From assembly GCF_003940805.1 (NCBI RefSeq), contig NZ_CP034328.1, positions 3,038,001 to 3,102,000 of the forward strand: a DNA stretch of 64,000 bases, written 5' to 3'. Origin of the DNA: Tabrizicola piscis. Lineage in GTDB: Bacteria; Pseudomonadota; Alphaproteobacteria; Rhodobacterales; Rhodobacteraceae. The position numbers and the translations under genes are program-made. The notes under the pieces were generated by a model that was not told the origin of the DNA, made no database searches, and saw only the letters and a program-made list of their open reading frames with translations. Positions 20,492 through 27,859 of the stretch are shown here, piece after piece (positions within the stretch are counted from its first letter, which is position 1; every line of letters starts with the position of its first letter).

Positions 20492-20590
20492 GACAGGCTC
20501 CGGTGCTGGGATCGCGTCCGGGGATGTAGCCTTTGACAGAGTTCCAGAAAATTACATATATTGCGGGATATCGTTCCATTGGATCGAACA
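20492..20590 (+). promoter_or_regulatory. Divergent dabB / LysR promoter region
   Basis: A 99-base AT-richer gap between dabB (minus) and the LysR gene (plus). It contains ATATTGCGGGATAT, a dyad of ATAT arms at about 20557-20570, and the near-palindrome TCGTTCCATTGGATCGA just after it (20572-20588), one mismatch from perfect. Such dyads in the shared promoter are where LysR proteins bind to control both genes. Assignment is by position and symmetry only. Confidence 0.45.
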
Positions 20591-21463
20591 ATGTCCCAGT
20601 TGAACCTGCACCATCTGCGCCTGTTCCGGGCCATCGCGAGCGTTGGCACGTTGACTGGTGCGGCGCGCGGGCTGAACCTGTCGCAATCGGCGCTGTCCAC
20701 CCAGCTGCGCACACTTGAGGCGTCACTGGGGCAGGCGCTTTTCGAACGCAGGGGCCGCGGCCTGATCCTGACCGAAGCAGGGCGCATTGCGCTTGACCAT
20801 GCCGAGGCGATCTTTCGCACCGTGGACGACTTGACCGCCACCTTGCGCGAAACCGGTCGGGCACGCCGGGCCTTGCGGGTGGGGGCGCTTGCCACCCTGT
20901 CGCGGAACTTTCAGATGCAGTTCCTTGCGCCACTGATCGGGCAGCCGGATGTCGAGGTTGTCCTTCGTTCCGGCTCTCAGGCCGAACTGTTGCGCGGGCT
21001 TGAGGGGCTGGCGCTGGACGTGGTGTTGACCAACCTTGCGCCAGCGCGCGATGCAGCGAGCCCGTGGCTGGTGCACCGGATCGACGAACAACCGATCAGC
21101 CTTATCGGCACGCCCGCGCGCCTTGGTCCGGTTCCAACGCCGCTGCACGAGCTTTTGGCCAGCCAGCCCCTGATCGTGCCCACGCTTGAGACCAGCCTGC
21201 GCACGGCGTTTGATGCGCTGGTGGCCCGGCTGGCGGTGACCCCGATCCTGGCCGCCGAGGTGGATGACATGGCCATGATCCGACTTTTGGCGCGCGCGGA
21301 TGCGGGTCTGGCGATCATCCCGCCCATCGTCGTCCGCGATGAGCTGCAGTCAGGCGCCTTGGTCGAGGCGGCCCGGCTGGACGGGATCAGTGAAACCTTC
21401 TTCGCCGTTTCCCAGGAACGGCGTTTTCCAAACGCATTGCTGGCCGAGGTCCTGCATCGATAA
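20591..21463 (+). CDS. LysR-family transcriptional regulator, probable regulator of dabBA
   Basis: A 290-residue LysR activator. I chose the ATG at 20591 (MSQLNLHHLRLFRAI), the usual LysR beginning; the frame is open from 20561. The winged HTH covers residues 3-62, with 'LTGAARGLNLSQSALSTQLRTLE' containing the recognition helix. A two-lobed effector domain follows, with 'LRVGALATLSRNF' opening lobe one. It is divergent from dabB, as CbbR/CmpR-type regulators are from carbon-uptake operons, so response to inorganic carbon or a Calvin-type metabolite is a reasonable guess. Confidence 0.88.
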   Translation: MSQLNLHHLRLFRAIASVGTLTGAARGLNLSQSALSTQLRTLEASLGQALFERRGRGLILTEAGRIALDHAEAIFRTVDDLTATLRETGRARRALRVGALATLSRNFQMQFLAPLIGQPDVEVVLRSGSQAELLRGLEGLALDVVLTNLAPARDAASPWLVHRIDEQPISLIGTPARLGPVPTPLHELLASQPLIVPTLETSLRTAFDALVARLAVTPILAAEVDDMAMIRLLARADAGLAIIPPIVVRDELQSGALVEAARLDGISETFFAVSQERRFPNALLAEVLHR

Positions 21464-21574
21464 GCCGACACCCGTACCGATGAAAACGAACAGCGCGGGG
21501 CGATCAATACTGCCCCACCCTATGCGTGGATCAATGTTGTCCGAACGACCACCGCCCTTGACGTTTTCGTGCGA

Positions 21575-21708
21575 GGCCCCTAAAAGCCCGCTCAGCGACC
21601 GGGCCCCTCTGACAGGTATTTGCATGCCTGTGATGTCGGCGCTGAGAGACCGGGGTCCATTGTCTTGCCGCGACATTCCCCTGTCATGATCCGACGGCCA
21701 AGGGGAAT
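21575..21708 (+). promoter_or_regulatory. Structured 5' leader of the TerC/Alx gene, candidate riboswitch
   Basis: Three nested helices can form: GGCCCC (21575-21580) with GGGGTC (21652-21657, one G-U pair); CTCAGCG (21591-21597) with CGCTGAG (21640-21646); and hairpin ACAGGTAT-TTGC-ATGCCTGT (21612-21631). Downstream, ATTCCCC (21675-21681) pairs exactly with GGGGAAT (21702-21708), which covers the Shine-Dalgarno AGGGGA before the ATG at 21712. The GGGG at 21652-21655 could instead pair with CCCC at 21678-21681 and free the ribosome site, so the two states exclude each other. TerC/Alx genes are often under Mn2+ (yybP-ykoY) riboswitches, but I do not see that class's conserved GGGGAGUA loop. 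Confidence 0.5.
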
Positions 21709-21711
21709 ACC

Positions 21712-22722
21712 ATGGATTTTCTTTTCTACGAAGTGATCAGCAAGCCGCTGTGGCTTTGGCTGATGTTCCTGACCATCGTGGTCGCGCTGATGATCTTTGA
21801 CCTTGGCGTCCTGCACAAGGAAGATCACGAAATCGGGGTTGCCGAAAGCCTGAAGCTGTCGGCCTTCTATATCCTGATCTCCATCGCGTTTGGCGGGTAT
21901 ATCTGGTGGGCGTGGTCGAATGGCACCCTGGTCACCAGCGACGGGACCAATCCGGTCGCGTCCTATTTCCAAGGTTACATCATCGAGAAGGTTCTCTCGA
22001 TCGACAACGTCTTCGTCATCTCGCTGATCTTCGGATATTTCGCCATCCCGCGGAAGTACCAGTACCGCGCGCTGGTCTGGGGCATCATAGGCGTGATCAT
22101 CCTGCGGGGCGTCATGATCGCCATCGGGGCTGAGTTGGTGTCCAACTACAAGTGGATGACGCTGGTCTTTGCGGCGTTCCTTGCCTTCACCGGGATCAAG
22201 ATGCTGTTCACCCAGGAGGGCGAAACCGACGTGTCGAAGAACCCGATGGTCGGGATGGTGTCGAAGGTCATGAACGTCACCAAAGAGCTGCACGGCCAGA
22301 AGTTCTTCGTGCGCCTGCCGCATCCGGTGACGCAGAAGATGGCGATCTTTGCCACGCCGCTGTTCGTGGCGCTGGTCGTGATCAACTTTGCCGACATCAT
22401 TTTCGCGGTCGATTCAGTCCCGGCGATCTTTCTGATCACCACCGACACCTTCATCGTCTACACCGCCAACATCATGGCGATCCTTGGCCTGCGCGCGCTT
22501 TACTTCGCGTTGGCAGCACTGGTGCACCGCTTTCACTACCTGAAGTACGCGCTGGCCGTGGTCCTGATCTTCATCGGGCTGAAGGGCTTCTACAGCTATT
22601 TCTTCGGCAAGTTCGATCCATACCTGTCGCTCGCAATCACGATCGGTATCATCGCAGCGGGCATCTTCTATTCGCTTTGGAAGACCCGGGATGGGGCGGC
22701 CGGTACCGGTCACCCGTCCTGA
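21712..22722 (+). CDS. TerC/Alx family membrane protein, probable Mn2+ exporter
   Basis: A 336-residue protein with seven to nine helices. The family's two acidic signatures are present: 'EKVLSIDNVFVISLIF' near residue 95 and 'FADIIFAVDSVPAIF' near residue 235, whose aspartates are thought to bind metal. The length and layout fit Alx (about 320 residues) better than TerC of tellurite operons, and no other ter gene is nearby. Alx homologues export manganese and respond to pH. Its ribosome binding site lies in a hairpin, so translation is probably controlled. A strong dyad follows the stop. Confidence 0.88.
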   Translation: MDFLFYEVISKPLWLWLMFLTIVVALMIFDLGVLHKEDHEIGVAESLKLSAFYILISIAFGGYIWWAWSNGTLVTSDGTNPVASYFQGYIIEKVLSIDNVFVISLIFGYFAIPRKYQYRALVWGIIGVIILRGVMIAIGAELVSNYKWMTLVFAAFLAFTGIKMLFTQEGETDVSKNPMVGMVSKVMNVTKELHGQKFFVRLPHPVTQKMAIFATPLFVALVVINFADIIFAVDSVPAIFLITTDTFIVYTANIMAILGLRALYFALAALVHRFHYLKYALAVVLIFIGLKGFYSYFFGKFDPYLSLAITIGIIAAGIFYSLWKTRDGAAGTGHPS

Positions 22723-22744
22723 CGTTCTGGCGGACAGTGCCAGC

Positions 22745-22777
22745 CGGATGGTGCCACCCCGCGAAAGGCACCATCCG
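22745..22777 (+). terminator. Perfect 11-bp inverted repeat after the TerC gene
   Basis: CGGATGGTGCC (22745-22755) is the exact reverse complement of GGCACCATCCG (22767-22777), with an 11-base loop. It lies 23 bases after the TerC stop and before the stress-protein gene. There is no T-run, so it may act as a processing or Rho-linked 3' end rather than a classical terminator. Confidence 0.55.
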
Positions 22778-22852
22778 ACGATCGCTTGCCCGAGCTTTGA
22801 CCGCCCCGGACCGCGGAGTTGGCCCATTTGTTGAAAGATGAGGACAGAGCCC

Positions 22853-23689
22853 ATGCCCAATCGCATTGCCTATCTGCCGCTGAACACCTACCCCGAAACG
22901 CCGCCCGATCCGGCGATCTTGTCCGCAGTTGGCTTTGCGGCTTCGCTGAACTGCGGCGTGCAAGTCGCGATGTTCGCTGTCGATGTCCCCAAGACGGCTT
23001 CGCCCGTTGGCGGTTTTCTCATCAACGTTGAGGGAATGGCGAATGCCATTGAAGACCGCAGCAAGGCTGAATGCGAGCGTCTGCAAGCCCTGATCAACGG
23101 GGCGGCGCGGCCTGACATCGACGTGGTGACCACGACCCACAAAGTGGTGCTTGGCGCCGCCCTCGATGCCGCCACGATCGAGGCGCGGACCTATGATCTT
23201 GCCCTTTTGCCGTGGTCGGCCGACACGATTTCAGCGCAAGACATGGCGCAAGCGTTGGTCTTCGGGGCAGGGGTGCCGGTGGTCCTTGTCCCGCCGTCGG
23301 TTCAGGTGGCGGCGGTCGACCATATCGCCATTGCCTGGGATGGCAGCCGCGTCGCCGCGCGGGCGTTGTGCGATGCCCTTCCCTTGCTTGCGGCTGGGGG
23401 CCGGGTTTCGGTTGTCACAGTGCAGGATGACAAGGCGTTGGGGGCCTCGCGCATCGCGCAGACCCTTGTGTCGGCTCTTGAACGGCGCGGTTTTGCAGCA
23501 AAGGCAGTCGACATCCGCCTTGACGGCCGAACCATCGCGGTGGCGTTGCAAGAGGCCGCCCTGTCAGAAGGCGCGCAGCTTCTGGCTATGGGTGGTTTCG
23601 GGCACTCTCGCCTGCGGGACTTTATCCTTGGTGGCGCGACAAAGGGCGCTTTTTCGGATCTGCGGTTGCCGGTTTTGCTGTCGCATTAA
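22853..23689 (+). CDS. Universal stress protein, UspA family (tandem-domain)
   Basis: A 278-residue cytoplasmic protein with two Usp-type halves. I chose the ATG at 22853 because GAGGA lies eight bases upstream; an ATG at 22838 is inside that ribosome site. The first half (1-140) has lost the nucleotide motif. The second half begins 'DHIAIAWDGSRVAARAL', the usual 'vavDGS..a..Al' element, and ends 'LLAMGGFGHSRLRDFILGGATKG', the G2xG9xG(S/T)-like ATP-binding signature. It is likely expressed under growth arrest or metal/acid stress, consistent with its TerC neighbour. Confidence 0.9.
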   Translation: MPNRIAYLPLNTYPETPPDPAILSAVGFAASLNCGVQVAMFAVDVPKTASPVGGFLINVEGMANAIEDRSKAECERLQALINGAARPDIDVVTTTHKVVLGAALDAATIEARTYDLALLPWSADTISAQDMAQALVFGAGVPVVLVPPSVQVAAVDHIAIAWDGSRVAARALCDALPLLAAGGRVSVVTVQDDKALGASRIAQTLVSALERRGFAAKAVDIRLDGRTIAVALQEAALSEGAQLLAMGGFGHSRLRDFILGGATKGAFSDLRLPVLLSH

Positions 23690-24035
23690 CCCTTGGTTGC
23701 CGCCTGCCACCCTGCAGGCTGCTGCGCCGGCTGCCACTTCAATTGTAAACGACCTGATGTCACGCGTCAGATGTGTCAGTGCACCTTGTTGCACAAGCCC
23801 TCCTCACTGATCGATACACCACAGCGGCATTCCGCGCGACCGGCACGCTGGTCGCGATGTTCGTCTTCTTGCAGGGAACTCCGAACGGGTTCTGGCGTTG
23901 ATGTCGTAGTTGCTGCAACCAAGGAAAATTTGCCCTGACCTGTCGGGCACCTTTTCAGCCAGTCGCAGTCGAGCTTTTGCTACGCCGATTGATCAACGCA
24001 ATCGTCATAGCCTTACCACTTGAAAAGGACATCAC
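23690..24035 (+). other. Intergenic region upstream of the ferritin-like gene
   Basis: 346 bases with no supported gene. It holds a small hairpin, GTGCA-CCTTGT-TGCAC (about 23780-23795), and the ribosome site AAAAGGA just before 24036. Short frames here (for example 23693-23938) encode low-complexity proline/arginine/serine strings with no start signal. It probably carries the stress-inducible promoter of the downstream gene; no clear -35/-10 pair was identified. Confidence 0.4.
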
Positions 24036-24521
24036 ATGAAAACCCTTGCTGAAGCATTTCATCATACACTCCAAGATATCTACTATGCGGAACAGGCCCT
24101 GACCAAAGCGCTGCCCAAGGTCGCAAGTGCTGCAACGAATGCCGAATTTCAGGCGCTGGTGAAGGCTCATCTGGCCGAAACCAAGACGCAGATCAAACTG
24201 CTGGACAAGGTCTTTGCAGCCATCGGCGAAAAGCCTGCCGGGGTGAAGTGCGATGCGATCGACGGCCTGATCAAGGAAACCGACGGCATCATCGCGGAAG
24301 CCTCCGGTGTTGCCCTTGATGCCTGTCTGATCGCCGCTGCTCAGGCAGTGGAGCACTACGAGATCGCAAGATACGGGACCCTGCGCGAATGGGCCAAAGT
24401 CCTGGGTCAAACTGAGGCGCATGATCTGCTGAGCCAGATCCTTGACATGGAGAAGGCGGCAAACTCCAAGCTGACCGGTCTGGCGGTCAGCGAGGTCAAT
24501 GTGGCGCGCAAGGCGGCCTGA
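24036..24521 (+). CDS. DUF892 (YciE/YciF) ferritin-like protein
   Basis: A 161-residue four-helix-bundle protein of the ferritin-like superfamily, induced by stress in enterobacteria. Carboxylate/histidine ligands for a di-iron site can be picked out in each helix: 'YYAEQAL' (residues 16-22), 'HLAETKTQ', 'QAVEHYEIARYG' and 'DMEKAAN'. A good ribosome site (AAAAGGA) precedes the ATG. A GC-rich stem follows the stop. Likely role is protection under oxidative or osmotic stress; the exact activity of this family is not settled. Confidence 0.9.
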   Translation: MKTLAEAFHHTLQDIYYAEQALTKALPKVASAATNAEFQALVKAHLAETKTQIKLLDKVFAAIGEKPAGVKCDAIDGLIKETDGIIAEASGVALDACLIAAAQAVEHYEIARYGTLREWAKVLGQTEAHDLLSQILDMEKAANSKLTGLAVSEVNVARKAA

Positions 24522-24553
24522 TCGCATTTTCCGCCATCCGCCCTGGAACAAGG

Positions 24554-24581
24554 GGTGAATAACTGCGGGTGAATAACTGCG
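24554..24581 (+). repeat. Tandem 14-bp direct repeat
   Basis: GGTGAATAACTGCG occurs twice head to tail (24554-24567 and 24568-24581) just after the DUF892 gene and merges into a GC-rich hairpin. It looks like a recent slippage duplication; no function is evident. Confidence 0.8.
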
Positions 24582-24611
24582 CGCGTCCCTTGTGATTGCA
24601 GGGGGCGCGCG
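24580..24611 (+). terminator. GC-rich stem-loop after the DUF892 gene
   Basis: CGCGCGTCCC (24580-24589) pairs with GGGGCGCGCG (24602-24611), one G-T pair, around a 12-base loop. It is placed to end the DUF892 transcript, but no T-run follows. Confidence 0.5.
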
Positions 24612-24690
24612 TCAGCGCTTGCCGAGGGCCATGCGGCCTTGGAAGACATCCTGGGGCGTCTGGGCGCGGTCGCACACTGGACCGAAAGGC

Positions 24691-25014
24691 CTAAGGACAG
24701 GGGCGCAGCTGTACAAAACCGCCTGTTTCGGGGATGTCCTGACAGGTACCGCCGCCGCACAGAAGCCAGCCACCATCCGATGCCCCTGATGTAGCAAGGG
24801 TCAGGCTGGGCAGATGGTCCGCCCTCGGGTTCCAGACCCACCAGCCACCTTCAAGTCGCGCACCGTCACCCGGTTCCATTCCTGCGCCCGACCCCTTTAC
24901 GGCAGCTTCGGCCAGACGCAAACCGGCGGCCTCGATCTGCCAGCATTGGCGCCAGCGGGTCTTTTCGACCGAGTACGACATATGCGAAGGGTTTCCGCCA
25001 TGACTGGCTTGCAT
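24691..25014 (-). CDS. Hypothetical small protein (weakly supported)
   Basis: A minus-strand frame that would encode about 107 residues from an ATG at 25014; an alternative ATG lies at 24981, and the frame is open from 25101. The protein is rich in Gly and Trp, with 'GGWWVWNPRAD' and 'GGWLLCGGGTCQDIPETGG', and has four cysteines near the C-terminus. Codon choice is moderately like that of neighbouring genes. No ribosome site is clear and I recognise no family. It is the only plausible gene in the gap between the DUF892 and hydrolase genes. Confidence 0.3.
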   Translation of the reverse strand: MQASHGGNPSHMSYSVEKTRWRQCWQIEAAGLRLAEAAVKGSGAGMEPGDGARLEGGWWVWNPRADHLPSLTLATSGASDGGWLLCGGGTCQDIPETGGFVQLRPCP

Positions 25015-25113
25015 CCGGTTGAAAACGGAATTTCTTAGATAATCCTGCAGGATTCCATATATTCGCTGTGCGATAGCTGCCCTATAGTGGCGGAAAATCA
25101 CTGAGGCTCGGGC

Positions 25114-25596
25114 ATGACCTTGTCGGGTGACGGACCAGATCCCAAGGGCCCCGGGCGCTGGATCGCGGCGGGGTCAGGTGTGTTCACGACTACCTGCGCC
25201 GGGGGGCTGGTTGCAGGGGCCCTGCTTGCCTGCCTGTCGCTGACGCCGTCGATGGTGCCCCGGCAACCCGAACTGCAGGGCTTTCTGGCGGGTGTCGTTT
25301 TCGCCTTTGGCTATGCTGTCTGGTATCTGTTGCGGCTGCTGCTGGATTGGCTTGGGGTAGGGGTGCCTGCTGCGCCTATTCGTCTGGGCATTGCCCGGGT
25401 GGCGCTTGCCGCAAGCGGTGCTCTTTTGATCTTTTGCCTATGGCGCAGCCTCGTCTGGCAGAACTCGATCCGCAGCGCATGGGGTTTGCCAGACATTGAA
25501 ACGACCGCGCCGTTCGTGGTGGCTGCAATCGCCGCAGTTGTCTTCCTGATCCTTCTGGCGGCGGGACGCGTGTTTCGGCTTCTGTCCCTGCGCTGA
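25114..25596 (+). CDS. N-terminal piece of a membrane alpha/beta-hydrolase (gene split by TGA)
   Basis: Encodes 160 residues: four or so hydrophobic helices, with 'LSLTPSMVPRQPELQGFLAGV' near residue 40, which I recognise as the N-terminal membrane domain of the alpha/beta-hydrolase family with a large catalytic tail (PF15420-type). In relatives this domain is fused to the hydrolase. Here it ends at a TGA (25594-25596), and the same frame continues open through the hydrolase to 26808. It is therefore the first half of a disrupted or recoded gene, not a separate membrane protein. Confidence 0.6.
   Translation: MTLSGDGPDPKGPGRWIAAGSGVFTTTCAGGLVAGALLACLSLTPSMVPRQPELQGFLAGVVFAFGYAVWYLLRLLLDWLGVGVPAAPIRLGIARVALAASGALLIFCLWRSLVWQNSIRSAWGLPDIETTAPFVVAAIAAVVFLILLAAGRVFRLLSLR
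25594..25596 (+). other. In-frame TGA interrupting the hydrolase gene
   Basis: The codons on both sides are in one frame: '...LLSLR-TGA-SRKTKRFLPPRLANLVGLS...'. Removing this one stop restores a single frame from 25114 to 26808. A TGG-to-TGA change would explain it. No SECIS-like hairpin directly after the stop was recognised, so selenocysteine use is unlikely. A sequencing error is also possible. Confidence 0.75.
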
Positions 25597-25641
25597 AGCC
25601 GGAAGACCAAGCGTTTTCTGCCGCCACGGCTTGCCAATCTG

Positions 25642-26808
25642 GTGGGTCTCTCGATTGCGCTGGTGCTCTTTGCGGCGCTTGTGGACGGGCTGTTGCTGAA
25701 GTCTGCGCTTCGCATGGCTGACAGCACAGCACAGGTGGCCGATGCCCTGATCCCACCAGACGTCCAGCCCCCTGAAGACCCTCGCAAAAGTGGCAGCGCC
25801 GCGTCGCTGGTCGCATGGGAGGATCTTGGTCGCTGGGGGCGAAGCTTTGTCGTCTCGGGGCCTTCCGCCGCTGACATTTCCGCCTTCTGGAACGCCCCCG
25901 CCGAAGAGCCGATCCGTGTCTATGTCGGGCTGAACGCGGCACCCACGGCAGAGCTGCGTGCCGAACTGGCCATGGCGGAACTGCTGCGCGTGGGCGGGTT
26001 TGAACGCGAGGTTCTGGTGGTCGTCATGCCCACAGGGTCGGGCTGGCTGGATCCCGGTGCGATGGACAGTCTGGACTATATCACCAAGGGCGATGTGGCC
26101 GCCGTGGCCGTGCAATACAGCTATCTGCCAAGCCCGGTGTCGGTGGTGGTGGATCCGACGCATGGCATTGCCGAGGCGCAGGCGCTGTTCGATCGCGTCT
26201 ACCGACATTGGACGACCTTGCCAAAGGACGACCGTCCCCGGCTTTACCTGCACGGGCTTAGTCTTGGGGCATTCCTGTCGCAAGAAACCCTGCCGCTTCT
26301 GGATGTGCTGGTCGATCCGCCACATGGGGCTATGTGGGCCGGCTCTCCGTTCCTGAGCGATTTCTGGCGTATGGTCGTTGACCGCAGACACAAGGACAGC
26401 CCTGCCTGGCTGCCGCTGTTCGGCAATGGATCGCTGATCCGGGCCGGCAATCAGGAAGCCACCTTCGATGAGGCGGAGGCCGACTGGGGTCCGATGCGAC
26501 TGGTGTTCCTGCAATACGGCAGTGACCCCATCGTGTATTTCGACTGGTCGCTGGCTTGGAGACGGCCTGACTGGCTGACCGGGACCCGCGCGCCCGATGT
26601 GTCACCGATGATGCGATGGGTGCCTGTTGTCACGTTGCTGCAGGTTGGCATCGACATGGCTGTCGCGGTCGGCAATCTTGGCTACGGACACGACTACGTT
26701 GCCCAGGACTACATCCCGGCCTGGGCCGCGACGCTTGATCCGGAAGGTTGGACTATGGACGTCCAAGCCCGGTTGATCACCCATTTGCAGGACCTTCTGC
26801 CGCGCTGA
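25642..26808 (+). CDS. C-terminal hydrolase piece of the split alpha/beta-hydrolase gene
   Basis: 388 residues in the same frame as the upstream piece, opening at a GTG without a convincing ribosome site. One membrane helix at the N-terminus is followed by a serine-hydrolase domain: 'VLVVVMPTGSGWLDPGAMD', then the nucleophile elbow 'HGLSLGA' with Ser207, and 'GHDYVAQDYIPAW' near the end, which may hold the catalytic histidine. It corresponds to PF10081-type alpha/beta-hydrolases, membrane-anchored proteins of unknown substrate. Whether it is translated independently is uncertain. Confidence 0.6.
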   Translation: MGLSIALVLFAALVDGLLLKSALRMADSTAQVADALIPPDVQPPEDPRKSGSAASLVAWEDLGRWGRSFVVSGPSAADISAFWNAPAEEPIRVYVGLNAAPTAELRAELAMAELLRVGGFEREVLVVVMPTGSGWLDPGAMDSLDYITKGDVAAVAVQYSYLPSPVSVVVDPTHGIAEAQALFDRVYRHWTTLPKDDRPRLYLHGLSLGAFLSQETLPLLDVLVDPPHGAMWAGSPFLSDFWRMVVDRRHKDSPAWLPLFGNGSLIRAGNQEATFDEAEADWGPMRLVFLQYGSDPIVYFDWSLAWRRPDWLTGTRAPDVSPMMRWVPVVTLLQVGIDMAVAVGNLGYGHDYVAQDYIPAWAATLDPEGWTMDVQARLITHLQDLLPR

Positions 26809-27013
26809 GGCGCGGATCTGAAGGGCCGCTATCTGGCCTGCCGCCCCTGACGGCGCGCCCGGCTCAACGACCTGATACTCAGGACAATCTGCCCGACCTC
26901 ATGTCCAGAGATCATGGGTTTGCTCGCTGGTTGCAGTCCATCTGGTCCCTCCAGATGCTGACTTTCCAGCACATATCAGTGCCGTATTGACTCAGATAGG
27001 CGGTTTAGTAGAG

Positions 27014-27029
27014 ATTTGGTCCAACAAAT
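27014..27029 (+). promoter_or_regulatory. Candidate operator of the GntR/FCD regulator
   Basis: ATTTGGTCCAACAAAT has arms ATTTG/CAAAT and an inner dyad TTGGTCCAA. FadR-subfamily GntR proteins bind short dyads of the TGGT-N-ACCA kind. It lies 24 bases before the regulator's start, which fits autoregulation and control of the sugar operon by read-through. The rest of the 26809-27052 gap holds no gene. Confidence 0.5.
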
Positions 27030-27052
27030 AGAGCTGACGGACCACACAGACC

Positions 27053-27790
27053 ATGGACTCAAGCGACATCGACGACGGCGATCTTACTGCGTCTGGCAGC
27101 GGGTCAGCGGTTGATCAGGTGCTTGCCGAATTGCGCAGCCTGATTGCCGATGGCGGGCTGAAAGTCGGCGACCGCCTCCCGACCGAACGCGAGCTGTGCG
27201 ACAGGTTCAGCGCGAGCCGCAACACGGTTCGCGAAGCGATGCGGATGCTCAAAGCCTTTGGCGTGGTGGAAGTGCGCCCAAAGGTGGGTGCCACCATCGT
27301 CGACCAGCGCATGAACCGCGCGTTCGACCTGTTCTCGTTCAACGTCAGGGAAATATCGCGTGAGACCTTCGACGACATCCAAGGCTTTCGCGAGCTGATC
27401 GAGACTGGCGCCGTGATGCAGATCTTTGACGCGGCGACGCCTGCACACCTTGCCCAGCTGCGGCAGATCAACCTTGAGATGGTGCGGGCGCGCACTGTGG
27501 TGGAGGCGTCAGAGCAGGACTTGCGGCTTCACACCACACTGGTCTCGCTTATCGGCAACAAATCGATCCTGGATGTGTATCGGATCATGACGCCGGTCAT
27601 CCTGCGGATCATGCAACGCGGCAAGACGCGGCGCACCATCGAAGGCGAAACCTTTCACGAGCATGAGGCGATCCTGAACTCCATCGAACAGCGCGACAGC
27701 CTGGGCTTTCAGTACCTGATGCGAACGCATCTTCGGTCTGGACTTTCCACCTTCGAAAACGGGGGCGACCAGCCGCAGACACCCCTTTGA
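27053..27790 (+). CDS. GntR-family regulator, FadR subfamily, of the pentose operon
   Basis: A 245-residue repressor. The winged HTH is at residues 22-88, with 'LPTERELCDRFSASRNTVREAMRMLKAFGVVEVRPKVG'-type sequence (positions 43-80) giving the recognition helix 'SRNTVREAMRML'. A C-terminal FCD helical domain follows, with Asp/His metal and ligand residues in 'HTTLVSLIGNK' and 'EHEAILNSI'. Such domains usually bind an acidic sugar or carboxylate, so an aldonate from the pathway is a fair guess at the effector. In Caulobacter the xyl genes are controlled by a LacI-type XylR, so this regulator differs. Confidence 0.9.
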   Translation: MDSSDIDDGDLTASGSGSAVDQVLAELRSLIADGGLKVGDRLPTERELCDRFSASRNTVREAMRMLKAFGVVEVRPKVGATIVDQRMNRAFDLFSFNVREISRETFDDIQGFRELIETGAVMQIFDAATPAHLAQLRQINLEMVRARTVVEASEQDLRLHTTLVSLIGNKSILDVYRIMTPVILRIMQRGKTRRTIEGETFHEHEAILNSIEQRDSLGFQYLMRTHLRSGLSTFENGGDQPQTPL

Positions 27791-27859
27791 GGCGACCTGA
27801 AAACAAGAAGGGCAAAGCCCCGCCAATTCAAAATGTCACAGATAATCCGGGAGGATGAA

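Noticed and set aside
21575..21711. Direct call of a yybP-ykoY manganese riboswitch
   Set aside because: The conserved GGGGAGUA loop and matching 3' strand were not found, so only an unnamed structured leader is reported.
25594..25596. Selenocysteine codon in the hydrolase
   Set aside because: No SECIS-like hairpin was evident directly downstream and the family is not known as a selenoprotein.
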